Below are positions 34,200-43,309 of a DNA stretch of 64,000 bases, piece by piece (positions within the stretch are counted from its first letter, which is position 1; the number at the start of each line of letters is the position of its first letter). Under the pieces are notes generated by a model. The model saw only the letters and a program-made list of their open reading frames with translations, had not been told where the DNA came from and made no database searches. The DNA is from Isoetes taiwanensis (taxonomy: Eukaryota; Streptophyta; Lycopodiopsida; Isoetales; Isoetaceae): NCBI GenBank assembly GCA_021234155.1, contig JAJEKV010000104.1, forward strand, positions 1,151,982-1,215,981, given 5' to 3'. The position numbers and the translations under genes are program-made.

Positions 34200-35470
34200 C
34201 CTCAATCCAGCTTGGAGGATTCAAGGCTGGTGTTGATTGCATGGTAAATTTCTTCTTGGAGTTGATCATCCAATTGTTTTTGAGTTGTTTGCTGTTGGCG
34301 TGGTTGTTGTTGTGGTGGCCGTGGTGGCCGTTTTGAACTCTGGGCGTGGGCCTTGCCTTCCCTTGGCTTCCCATACTTGAAAAGGTGTAAGACGCACTGT
34401 CGTGGTTTGATTGGTGCCAGGAATTTGTATTTGAACTTGAGGAAGTTGAGGACAATCTGCAGACTGATGACCCCATTGGTCACAGTTGAAACATTGGGAC
34501 TTGCTTGGATCAAAAGTGGAACGAGGAGGTCCACGTTGTGGTTGCTGTTGTTGCTGGGGTTGTTGTTGTTGTCGTGGCTGTGCCTGTGTCTGTGGTTGAG
34601 TTTGCGTGGGTACCTTCTGCACTTGGTGAACAAGACGATGTCGATACGGATTTGGTCGTGGATTTGTACATTCTTCAGTGGTGTGGTTCTGCATGTTGCA
34701 GCGTTTGCAATGGATCATGCTATCCACAGAGTTACACTCATTCGCCAGATGTCCTGAGTACTGGCAAATAGTACACCAAATGTTATTTCTTGGGGGAACT
34801 GCCGTGGAGGCAGTCGAGGTGCGCGTGGGTGTAGCCGAGGGAAATGGGAGTATCGTGGCTTGATCACCGCGTGAGGAAACATGAACAGAGTGATTGACTA
34901 ATTCAATGGCTTCTTGTAATGTCTTGGGGCGCAAATACTCAGTCATAAATCGGATGTGAGAGGGTAAGCCTTGAAGAAACCACACTAGAATTTGGCTTTG
35001 GGTTGGAAATTCCTTCAACTTGTTGACTAAGATCCGCAATGGTCGATGCGAAAGTCTCTGGGCATTCTCCTGGTTCCGCTTTGAGTGTGTTGAGGTCGCT
35101 CAGCCAGCTTGTTGATCATCCGCAAGGGTGCCGAATGGGAAAGAAAAGAGGTCTTCATGTGTATCCAATCTTGTTTCCAAAGGCTTTTGTTTGCCATCAG
35201 CCATTCGTGGGTGCTCCACGCAGGTCGCCGAAAAGATGTGGAATTTTAGTTTTGGATCTGAGTGACCATTGAGATCCAGCAAGTGACTCAAATTCATCCA
35301 TGTGAGCCCCGAGCACTGGGTCTATGTGTTTACCTTTATCATTTCCAAAGAGTGGATATTGGAGTTTTAAAGCATGTGTAGGAGTCGGCATGAATGGGTG
35401 TTTGCATTTGTGGAAAAGAAAAGACAAGAGGGTGTTGGTTGTCGACAGGTACCGAAACCGCATAGGTTGT
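34200..35470 (-). pseudogene. Gag of element D (three CCHC zinc knuckles)
   Basis: The capsid-like part is at 35197-35463 (LKLQYPLFGNDKGKHID). The frame 34266-35039 (257 codons) begins in the capsid C-terminal part (VNKLKEFPTQSQ) and carries CTICQYSGHLANEC, CKRCNMQNHTTEEC and CFNCDQWGHQSADC, each CX2CX4HX4C, with a long Q-rich linker. Three knuckles is a shared feature of B, C and D. Upstream, the Gag start region (MFNPFFTPAIFN, about 35970) is in another frame. Confidence 0.88.
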
Positions 35471-35998
35471 GTGAGATTAGTAAAAAGAGGTAATCAAAGC
35501 AAATTGTAGTGGGAACAAAGGTTGTGACAGTATGAACAAATGTGTGGGGAAATGCTTAAGGGAACAGACGGTAGGGGAATTGACAAAGGTGGAAGCGGTG
35601 GTACCGGGTTCCTAAAGAAAGATTACCAATAGAGAAAACATTTTGCGGATGTTCCGCAGAAAAATTGCGGTGGGTTCTCACGATCTTGAGTTGGGGATTC
35701 CGTGGAGTAAATTCAAAGGGCTGGTTGCAGCCTCCGCATGATGTGGCTTAACGTGGAACGGAACAATGGCGACCTTCCACGTGGGGAGGTCGGTCCCGAA
35801 AGTTGTCGTGGTGTAGGTGGAACAGATTGCAGCCTCGCATACACGGGAGAAGAGACAATCGAACCAGAGTGTATGTGGACATATGCGCTGAGGCGCCGCC
35901 AGCTTCATGGCGACGCAACGCCTTGACTCCATCCGTGTTGAATATCGCCGGAGTAAAGAAGGGATTGAACATGGTATCAATACAGCCTTTCGGAAGAG

Positions 35999-36014
35999 CC
36001 CGCAACAGCGCCGT
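35999..36014 (-). promoter_or_regulatory. Primer-binding-site-like sequence of element D
   Basis: On the minus strand, directly after the LTR end, the sequence is ACGGCGCTGTTGCGGG. It is similar in place and type to the site of element B. Confidence 0.4.
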
Positions 36015-36625
36015 TGTTTGGGGTCCGCACGGATCGCTTGAGGGATGATCTCCGTGGAGATCCTTGAAGTCCCAGCGGGGTAAATCCCGGGAACACTCTT
36101 GTCACGCGGGATTTTTGCTAACAGAGGAAAGAACAAGAAAAACTCGGATAAAAACAAAGAATTGCAATACACAATGAAACACACAAGACACTTGTGGAGA
36201 ACACGGCAATCCATTGATCAAAACAAGTGTACAATGAAGGCTCAAAAGAGCGCGACAACAAAGACCGGCAAGATGTCCGCCTGTAGTGACACAAAAGAAC
36301 ACTCAACCCTCCCGGAAGGAGCAAAAATGCTACAATATATAGGAACACCTGAGTGGCCTCACGGGCCTGAATCTGATCCTCATCATGACAACGCGTGCTC
36401 CACTACTTGGGCACTCGAACAGAATCTGAGCCACCCCGGGCCCGTGCTAATGCAGACAAGTAGTGGCCCGCAGTGGGTCCCACCTTTGGGTCTTCTGCTT
36501 GGAGGAGCTTTGACCCGCCGTGGCGCCTTTTGTGGATCCCTCTTCTTGGACACTGTGGCGGTGGGGCCTCGCCCTCATCATGTGCAAGTATAGACTGTGT
36601 GTTCCGCCAGTAAATGTGGCTAACA
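36015..36625 (-). repeat. LTR of Gypsy element D, 5' copy
   Basis: Pair of the LTR at 28960. It carries the same TATA box (minus strand, near 36335). The two LTRs differ mostly by short indels and C/T or G/A changes in GC-rich parts. Confidence 0.92.
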
Positions 36626-36639
36626 AAGAAGAATTATGA

Positions 36640-36775
36640 CAATAGTCTTTTGGGTGCCTTATGAGTAACCACTATAAATAGCCACATCCTTTTAGGTGAT
36701 AACTATGAATAATTACCATGACAATTAACTCGGTATTGAAAACCATGCTACAAACCACGACCAAACCCCGCTTTC
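36640..36775. repeat. AACCA-rich segment with transposon-end motif
   Basis: Begins with TTTTGGGTGCCTTATG, close to the right end of the CACTA-like element, and includes AAAACCATGCTACAAACCACGA, which recurs at 40529. It may be a second copy of that transposon family. Confidence 0.45.
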
Positions 36776-36779
36776 AATA

Positions 36780-38160
36780 CATGAACCGTAAAGCTTTGGA
36801 GTAAAGGGAACTTTTACAACTCGTGAAATATTGTTTTCTACATGCCTTGAGTTGGATAAAATAAAACATAAAGCAGAGATAATGAAATTGACCTTTTGTA
36901 CATTATGCTTCTTTTTGTGCTCCAGTCCGATAAGCTTCACAATTGACCAAGCTTTTGGACCATATGCACCAACTCTGCCAATCTGTTGTACGTTGCAATG
37001 TCCGTAACTATTCACAATATTAGACTCATCAGCCAACAAAAAATAATGGAGATGTGCATCTTTAGTACTTGGGACAGGACCTGCAACATCTTCATCCATT
37101 TTCATCTGCAAAGCAAACAGCAAACAACGAAGATGAAGCCTTACCAAGTGCTTATAGTTTTAATTGAAGTTATCCTCTTAATACCTGGATGTCCTTCACG
37201 AAATATGACTATACATGAAGAAGACGTAAATAGTTCAAGCATACTTCAAACATGATTGGCCCATAAACTCCAAAAGCAAAGATCGAGTTCCTTTAAATCC
37301 ACGGATCTATAAGGCCAAGCACACATAATATAAAGCTTCCATACAATCGCTTATAATCGATAAATTTGATTATTGTGCTATTTATTTAATTAAGGTCTAC
37401 CTTCATTGCTTCATTGGGTAGCGTGCTCTAGCATCCTAAAAGACTTGCATGAAGGTGATGCATAAGAGAAAAATGGCGTATCACTGGCAGCTTGAGGGAA
37501 TCTAATGCACAGTGATTTTTATGGAAAATGCCGTCCAAAAATTCTGATATGCCTCGTAAAGAAAAAAATACACACCATTTATATTCAATACTGTCTAAAG
37601 GATGTCCCAAAACTATTTCCACCTTGCCCCTTAAAAATGCCGCTTGCTTGGCTTTTCATATACAACTAACCATGGGAACTAAGGAACTCAAACATGCTCA
37701 AAATCTTACCTTGCTCAATAGCTTTGTTTCATCGATGGTGGATATGGTTGCTCCAAGACATGAGCTCCTAAATACTAAACAACGATACATGATATTTTAT
37801 GATAAAATACCTTTTCGTTTTCATGCCCTGATTCTCCAACCCAGAGGTTTCCATCTTCATCTCTGAGGCACACTGCTGTATGACCCGCATATGCACCAGT
37901 CACCCATTTTTCTAATGTTTCAAACCCACCCCAGCGGCCTCGTATTTTAGACATGGCCAGAAAGTCACCAGATAACAACCTTTGCAACGACAGAATGATT
38001 TTAGAAAGTTTAAGACATAGCCGAACTCCAATATCCACCGAAAGAATAGGTAACCCAGAGATTGTTTCCAGAAGATGCGTTCTGGAGGAGGAGCTAGCAG
38101 CTCGAAGGTGATACTGCCGCCCTCGCTAACCCTAGCAAAAAAAACCATGTTATTTTAAAG
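36780..38160 (-). pseudogene. Captured multi-exon gene fragment in Helitron Y
   Basis: The minus strand holds exon-like blocks: a start piece RVSEGGSITFELLAPPPERI (about 38120), then MSKIRGRWGGFETLEKWVTG and YAGHTAVCLRD, LWVGESGHENEK (37950-37815), followed by GTATTT, a splice-donor-like site. A later block reads LHYFLLADESNIVNSYGHC and AYGPKAWSIVKLIG (37060-36920). The GHTAVCLRD/LWVGESGHEN words look like a conserved plant protein, but I cannot name it with certainty. It sits inside a Helitron, so gene capture is the likely origin; whether it is transcribed is unknown. Confidence 0.5.
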
Positions 38161-38255
38161 AATCTGACGTGGCATCATCTCCTCCATTGATTTCATCAAA
38201 TCTGGGCCGCCCAAATTAGGGCTGGGTCCAACACTTACACAATAACATTAAGATA

Positions 38256-40376
38256 CTAGTAATGGTGCCCAGCGTTGCTGGGCATAAGTTGGGAATCTAT
38301 GTGGACAAAAACCTATTCAGCTCAGACTCCTTTTCATAAATCTAATATAATAGAAACTAATCCCAGCATTGCTGAGCTTTAAGAGGCTTTTGTGCATTCG
38401 ACACCCTTCCTTTTCCCTTTGCCTTTTGCTCTATTCCGCATTTTCCTTTTCCCTCATTTTCCTACACACTTTCCTGTTTCCTTTTCCCTTTTTTCTTATG
38501 TTTCCTACATATCTTCTTTTTCCCTTCCCCTTTTTTTTTTTTTTTTTTCAACCCCTTTTCCTTCACTTCCCTTCCCTTTCCGCTTTTCCTTTTTCCCTTC
38601 CCTTTTTTTTTTCGAATTCCATTTTTCCCTTCCCTTTTCATCATTTCTCTGCCCTTTTTATTTTTCCCTCTCTTTTTTCCCTTCCTTTTTCTTTTACTTT
38701 CCACTTTCCCTTTCCCTTTTCCCATGCCCCTTTTTCGTTCTCTTTTTCCCACCTTTTCATATGCCCTTTTCCTTCCTTTACCCATCCTCTTCCTCTTTAT
38801 CCCTTGCCCTTTTCCACTTCTCTTTTCCAATTTCCCTCTCCCATTTTCCTCATGCCCATTTTCCCTTGCCTTCTCTGCTTTCCGCCTTCCTTTTCCTTTT
38901 TCCTTTCCCTTCCCTTTTCATTCTTTCACCACCCTTTCGCTTTTCCCCGTGTCTTTTTTCCCTTTCTTTTCTTCCTTCTTTTTTCTTTTCTCTTTCCCTA
39001 TGCCTCTTTCCATTCCCTTTTCTCTACCCTTTTATGTGCCCATTTTTCTCATTTCCCCACCCTCTCCTCCTTTTCTCTTTCCACTTTTCCCTCTCCTCTA
39101 ATATTTTTCACCTTTTCCTCACTTTTTTCTCTCTTCCTTTTTGTTCCCATTGCCCTTTTCCGCTTTCCTCCCTCTTCCTCTTTTCAATTCATTGCTCCTC
39201 ACCCTTCTCCCTGTTCTCCTTTTCCCCCCTTTTCCTCCTTTTTTCCGACCCTTTCCTCTTTTTCTTTTCTCGCCCTTTTCCTTTTCCCTTTTCATGATGG
39301 ACTTTTTTCTTTCCGTTTTCCTCCTTTTCCTTCCTTTCACTCTTTATCTTTTTACATGTGCCCTTTTTACCTTTCCTTCACCCTTTCTCCCTTCCTTTCT
39401 TTCCTTTTCCCATGCCCTTCCCACATTTTTTTTTTTTTTTTTTTTTTTTGCCCGTTTTTCCTATTTTCCCCCACCTTTTCCTCTTCCCTTTTTCTTTTAT
39501 TTTTTCCATGTCTTTTTTTTCGCTTCTTTTTTTCCCTGTCTTCACCCTTTTTGTCTTCCTTTTTTTCTCTTACCCCTTCCCCTTTTTCTTTTCTCATTTC
39601 CCTCTTCCCCTTTTTTAATGCCCTTTTTCCGGGTTCCATTTCCTCCTTTTCCCCTCCCTTTTTCTTTCTCCTTTCACTTTTCCTTTTTCCATGCCCTTTT
39701 TCCCTTCCCTTCTCTTCATTCTTTTCTTGTTCCCCCTTTTCCATGCCCTTTTCCTCATTTTCCCAACCTTTTACTCCTTTCCTTTTCTCGGTGCCCCTTT
39801 TTCCTTACATTTCCCTCTCTCTTTTCCTTTTCCATGCCATTTTTTCCTTCCTTTTTTTTCTTTCCTCACCCTTTTCCGTTTTCTCCTTTTTCCCATATGC
39901 ATGCTCTTTTTCCCTTTCCTTTTCCCATGCTCGTTTTCTTCCTTTTCCCATTCTTCACCTTTTTTCCCACTCTTTCTCTTTTTCCTATGCCATTTCCCCT
40001 TCCTTTTTCCCCTTTACCTCTTCCCCTTTTCCTCGTACCCTTTTCTCAGGTTGCCTTACCCCCACCCTTTTGATTTTTTCTTTCCCTTTACCCTTTCCCA
40101 TTCATTTTTCTCTTCTCTTATCCCACCCTTTTCCCCTTCTCTTTTTCCCTTTTCCCCGTGCCTTTTTGCCCCTTCACGTTCTCTCTTTCCTCCTCCCTTT
40201 TCCTTTTCCTCCCTTTTTCTTTACCCTTTCCCCATAAGAGATCACAATATGGTCAATGACGGTGGTAGGAAGTTGTGCGAGAAATCTCGGCCTTTAGATG
40301 CACCTAGATGATCTCGATCATTCAAATTAGGGCTTGATCCAATCCAGGAATTACGGTATAACATTATAATATAAGA
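38256..40376 (-). mobile_element. Helitron X (2.1 kb), nested in Helitron Y
   Basis: The 3' end on the minus strand is the hairpin GCCCAGCAACGCTGGGC, 7 nt and CTAG (38256). The 5' end is TCTTATATTATAATG (40376). It is flanked by A and T. Almost all of the body is a polypyrimidine tract (plus strand). No helicase gene. A second hairpin at 38362-38376 resembles an older 3' end. Confidence 0.85.
38401..40233. repeat. Polypyrimidine tract, 1.83 kb
   Basis: The plus strand is almost only C and T with scattered words ATGCCCTTTTTCC at irregular intervals, so the minus strand is a polypurine (GGGAAAAGG) tract. Long open frames arise on both strands from this composition (F/P/S/L on plus, K/G/E/R on minus) and are not genes. 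Confidence 0.93.
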
Positions 40377-40381
40377 TAAGA

Positions 40382-40790
40382 TGCTGTCATAATAGAAAAC
40401 TAACATGAATGACCACTATGGCATTTAAATTAGTATAAAACACCATGTCATAAACTAACTCAACTTATATACGCTATATTACAATACAAAATCAATATAA
40501 AAAACCATTGCCATATTTAAAGTAATGCTGAAAACCATGTTACAAACCACGATTGATTTAATAAGCCATACTAAGCTAGAAAACCAACATCAATGACCAC
40601 CATTGATGCTAGAAGCCATGTAATAAACTAATATTGATTTTAATAAACCACATTATAACATAAAAATCAACATTAATAACCACGTACTCGTTATGAAAAC
40701 CACTATGTTATGTGGTTCTTACTAAGAATAAAAATTTTATCATAAAAAACCACATCTATAGTGGTCTTTTAGTGGTTCATTACAGTGGTT
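40382..40790. repeat. AACCA-rich subterminal region, right side
   Basis: Repeated words such as AAACCATG, AAACCAC and AACATGAATGACCAC. It complements the TGGTT-rich left side at 23783 and leads to the right end at 40810. Confidence 0.6.
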
Positions 40791-40987
40791 AAATTTTTGG
40801 GTGCCTTGTGTACAATCATCCACTAGATGCTGTTCCAGATACAGACACAACAGATAGTGACTAACAAGCGGCATATTTATATTATAGAGGTGAAATTTTT
40901 ACAAAATGTGAGCAGAGCCCATCTATTTCCGCTATGGGCAGAGCCCTATTTACAAAAACAAATCCCGAAATTTCTATCTACTAAGTC

Positions 40988-41260
40988 CTAAGGAGAAAAC
41001 CCCTCTACTTCGGTTTGGAGCAGAGGTGATACGCAGGATGTGGTAGTAATTCTCGCCGTGGTCCCAAAGGTGTGCATCACCTCCATCCCGCTGGTGGGGG
41101 ATCGGATGCTCGCCCATCCCCAAGACACCACCGCCCATGGCAATGCCACCAGCTGTGGCACCGCCAGAGGTCCAAGCATCCCATCTTGCATGTAATCCAC
41201 CCAGTGCGCTAGACGGGCATAGTGCACTTGTCGCGGCAGCCCAAATAGCCAGACATACCG
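40988..41260 (-). CDS. Antisense ORF-like unit in the 3' region of element B
   Basis: On the minus strand an open frame without an ATG at its start reads FRYVWLFGLPRQVHYARLAHW, then VDYMQDGMLGPLAVPQLV and SIRSPTSGMEVMHTFGTT, ending near 40988. An overlapping frame has ATG codons (MLNFGMSG). The unit lies downstream of a TATA/CCAAT-like promoter on the same strand. The DNA is conserved in element C, where frames are broken. Antisense ORFs between pol and the 3' LTR are known in Tat-lineage plant Gypsy elements. The protein family is not recognised, and coding status is uncertain. Confidence 0.35.
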   Translation of the reverse strand, partial: RYVWLFGLPRQVHYARLAHWVDYMQDGMLGPLAVPQLVALPWAVVSWGWASIRSPTSGMEVMHTFGTTARITTTSCVSPLLQTEVEGFSP

Positions 41261-41300
41261 AAATTTAGCATCGGTGTCTCAAATTTCCACCACTGCTCGC

Positions 41301-41343
41301 CTTATATAGCCAACCGAGGACCTCCCCGCCGACGTGGACCAAT
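41301..41343 (-). promoter_or_regulatory. Minus-strand promoter-like module (ATTGG, ACGT, TATA)
   Basis: Reading on the minus strand: ATTGG (41343-41339), CCACGTCGG, then CTATATAAGG (TATATAAG at 41308-41301), about 30-75 bp before the antisense ORF. The same order and spacing are kept in element C (49660-49617, TATATAAAG). Confidence 0.55.
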
Positions 41344-41798
41344 CAGAAATTTTGCCAACGTGGTTTGCAATGCAAGGTTGTTTCTAAATGGGGAATCTTT
41401 TTCTCCCACCGCATATCTAGCCATGGTACCTTCTCGACACCTTCGCTTTTTAATGATATTCCACTTCGAAGTTGCCAAAGATTAAATGACATTCCTTCTT
41501 TTCACGCCCGTCAACATTAATGAGCCGCCCTTTCGGCCAAATCACATCCAATCATTCTCTTACATCTCATCTCCACCGCTTCATTGCTTCTCCCTTATCG
41601 CTTGGGGACTTAGCCAAAAATTTTGCCTCTCAATTGCCTTTTCGCATCTATCGCCACCGGCATCATCAACGTTGCCGGTTCGCCTCATCATGCCCCTCCG
41701 CCAACACTTGTGAGCCCTAAAACCTTTTCGCCTCTCTCAAGGCTTCATCTTCCGCCTCTCCGCTTTGCATCATCGCCCCTTTCCGACGCTTCTTCGCC

Positions 41799-42215
41799 AT
41801 GGCTGCACCCAAATTTACTACACTTCAAGCTTCTGCTCCAAGGGATGCGACTCTTTTCGAGTCTGTGTCTTTCTCGACGCCCACCTTTCGCGAGGCCCTT
41901 GTTGGTCCGAGTGGGGAAGTAGCGGAACGCCACAAGCTCTACGAATTCTCGCAAATGGAGCTCCCGGCCCCAAATCCGGACCAATTGAAGCAGTTTATCG
42001 CTCACCTCGTCAACAGCCCGGAAGGACTTGCTATAGTGGTCGATGACACCACTATTTTGCTTACACAGCCTTTGATTTCTGAGGTATTCCGTATTCCCTT
42101 GCAAAAACCTTCTGTATCTTGGGCTGCTTTACAGGACATGGACGTCACTCAGTTTGGTGCTCCCGCTTATCAAGCCAACCAAAGATCGCCTCTCAAATAT
42201 TGCCAAGTCACATGA
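41799..42215 (+). CDS. Sense ORF in the 3' region of element B (138 aa, partial)
   Basis: The ATG at 41799 is in good context (CGCCATGGCTGC). The protein begins MAAPKFTTLQASAPRD and includes LKQFIAHLVNSPEGLAIVVDD and LISEVFRIPLQKPS. Element C has the same start (MVAPKLPTFKL at 50640) and QLKQFIAHIANSS, with frameshifts. So this is a conserved extra ORF after pol. It may be the N-terminal part of a longer protein cut off in B. I do not recognise it with certainty; the LISEVFRIP style is faintly like retroelement-linked plant transposon proteins. No signal peptide or membrane segment is seen, so it is not a clear env. Confidence 0.5.
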   Translation: MAAPKFTTLQASAPRDATLFESVSFSTPTFREALVGPSGEVAERHKLYEFSQMELPAPNPDQLKQFIAHLVNSPEGLAIVVDDTTILLTQPLISEVFRIPLQKPSVSWAALQDMDVTQFGAPAYQANQRSPLKYCQVT

Positions 42216-42314
42216 CACTTTTGTGAAGTTTCGTATGCGCAAATTCCTTGGTATTCTATCAAGAACACCCATATCAATAAGCCGCTCTATAATATGGTGA
42301 TCACCGGGTAGAAG

Positions 42315-42531
42315 CATGAAAGGGTGATTGAATTTTTTGTATATTGATGTAAAATTTGAACCGGGTTAAAGTGTTTGTAATGTACATTTTGAATTTTACA
42401 TGGAGTTGCCTATCATTAATAAAGGCGGTTGACGCATAATATTCTCCATAATTATACCAAATCCTCCCAAATCTTGTACTAGCTTCTCTATCAATAAAAT
42501 CTAAATATCTTGCCTCAAAAAAAAAAAAAAA
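42315..42531 (+). other. 3' UTR-like segment with AATAAA and poly(A) tract
   Basis: AT-rich sequence ends with AATAAA (42493-42498), about 18 bp later a run of 15 A (42517-42531). It has no counterpart in element C. It looks like the 3' end of a polyadenylated transcript copied into the element. Confidence 0.6.
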
Positions 42532-42691
42532 CTTTGGCGCACATTTTGAACTTTCCTCAATCGATCAAACATGGCTCCGGATTCTACCTCAACAAAAACT
42601 TGGTCCAATCGATTATAGCCGCTCCTAAATCAATGCATTTCAAGAAACAAATGTATCTTTGAAGAAATTGAAATCCCTTTCCTTCAAGAAA

Positions 42692-43267
42692 GTTAGTCCT
42701 GCGGCCTCCCGCAATAGACTATTCATGCATACGACGGACCAGTCAAGAACAAGGATCCACAAATACCACGGGTCGGCCGCCAAAGGCTCAAGAACAAGCA
42801 AGCAGACCACGCAAGCCAAAGGGAGCTCCACCAAAAAGGAGGCGCCGACAAGTGATCGCCCGGCCACCACCGCCAAGGCCGGGTGGATTCTAGGCACTTC
42901 AAGAGGCACCGCCAAAGATTCCTCAAGAATCAGACCTCCTTCCAGAGTCCAAGACCAGATCACCGAGTGTCTATATTGGGCCAAAGGTCATTGTACTATA
43001 TATATGAGTAGAGCTAGCACATGAGTTTTAGATGAGTTTTGAGTCTTGTCTCACTTCAGTCTTCTCTCGACAGAGCTCATGTATGTTCATCATTGATACT
43101 CAAGGAAGTTTATCATTTTCCTCTCATTGTTTCTTTTGTTCCGCTTTTCTTCTTGTTTTGTTCTCTTTTGCAAATCCCAAGGGACATAGTCCCCCTGATT
43201 CTCCCTAGGATCCACGGGTCCTCACAGAGGGCCGTCTTGCAGATTCCCCAACCTGCACTCCCAAACA
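42692..43267 (+). repeat. LTR2 (shared by elements B and C)
   Basis: It runs from GTTAGTCCTG to CCCAAACA. TATATATA lies near 42998. It is collinear with LTR1 and LTR3. It closes element B and opens element C. Confidence 0.85.
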
Positions 43268-43309
43268 CCGCCGCCGGTCCGGTCTCGATTCAAGCTTCTT
43301 CTCGCCGCC

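Larger units (their letters stand above)
28960..36625 (-). mobile_element. Gypsy retrotransposon D (7.7 kb), minus strand
   Basis: Paired LTRs of about 600 bp flank gag, protease, RT, RNase H and integrase in the right order on the minus strand. It is a relative of B and C: three zinc knuckles, the TKWAEA integrase motif and LTR end words are shared. No matching 5-bp target duplication is seen (CAGCT left, AAGAA right), which suggests drift or a rearranged copy. It is inserted in the CACTA-like element. Confidence 0.9.
36780..40381 (-). mobile_element. Helitron Y (5' end intact but split by Helitron X)
   Basis: Removing X joins TCTTA (40381-40377, minus) to TATCTTAATGTTATTGTG (38255 leftward). 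The joined 5' end matches that of H1 over about 50 bp, including GTAAGTGTTGGACCCAGCCC. The base before it is A. The 3' end (hairpin plus CTRR) was not found, so the left border is uncertain and the end may be lost. Confidence 0.7.
23765..40811. mobile_element. CACTA-like DNA transposon inserted in element B (with nested elements)
   Basis: The left end is CACAAGGCACCCAAAA (23765) and the right end reads TTTTTGGGTGCCTTGTG (to 40810), so the ends are inverted repeats of about 16 bp starting CAC. ACA precedes the left end (23762-23764) and follows the right end (40812-40814, after one extra T): a 3-bp duplication as in CACTA/EnSpm elements. Both subterminal parts are rich in TGGTT (left) or AACCA (right). 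No transposase is recognised. Element C shows the empty site. It contains Gypsy D and Helitrons Y and X; without them it would be about 6 kb. Confidence 0.65.
40812..42691 (+). mobile_element. 3' internal region of element B
   Basis: It is collinear with 49120-51120 of element C: ACAATCAT, GATAGTGACTAAC, then the antisense and sense ORF regions. After about 42310 the two copies differ. B then has a poly(A)-tailed segment (to 42531) and 160 bp before LTR2, while C continues to 53529. Confidence 0.8.
17199..43267 (+). mobile_element. Gypsy element B, split by a 17-kb insertion
   Basis: LTR1, then gag and pol (17831-23760), then the interruption 23765-40811, then the 3' internal region (40812-42691) and LTR2. 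The rejoining is shown by element C, where the integrase end and the 3' region are contiguous (49090-49180) with the same flanking words (AAAGT, then ACAATCAT, then GATAGTGACTAAC). The IN signature TKWAEA and lack of a chromodomain suggest a non-chromovirus (Tat/Athila-like) plant lineage. Confidence 0.8.

Noticed and set aside
36118-36348. Frames inside the D LTRs (cysteine- and serine-rich)
   Set aside because: Both LTRs give similar frames by sequence identity; LTRs here have promoter structure and no gene.
38462-39744. Lysine- and glutamate-rich minus-strand frames
   Set aside because: Complement of the same polypyrimidine tract.
38369-40237. 622-codon open frame, rich in F, P, S and L, the longest in the window
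   Set aside because: It follows from a C/T-only tract. Several frames are open together and the strand complement gives K/G/E/R frames. No protein pattern.
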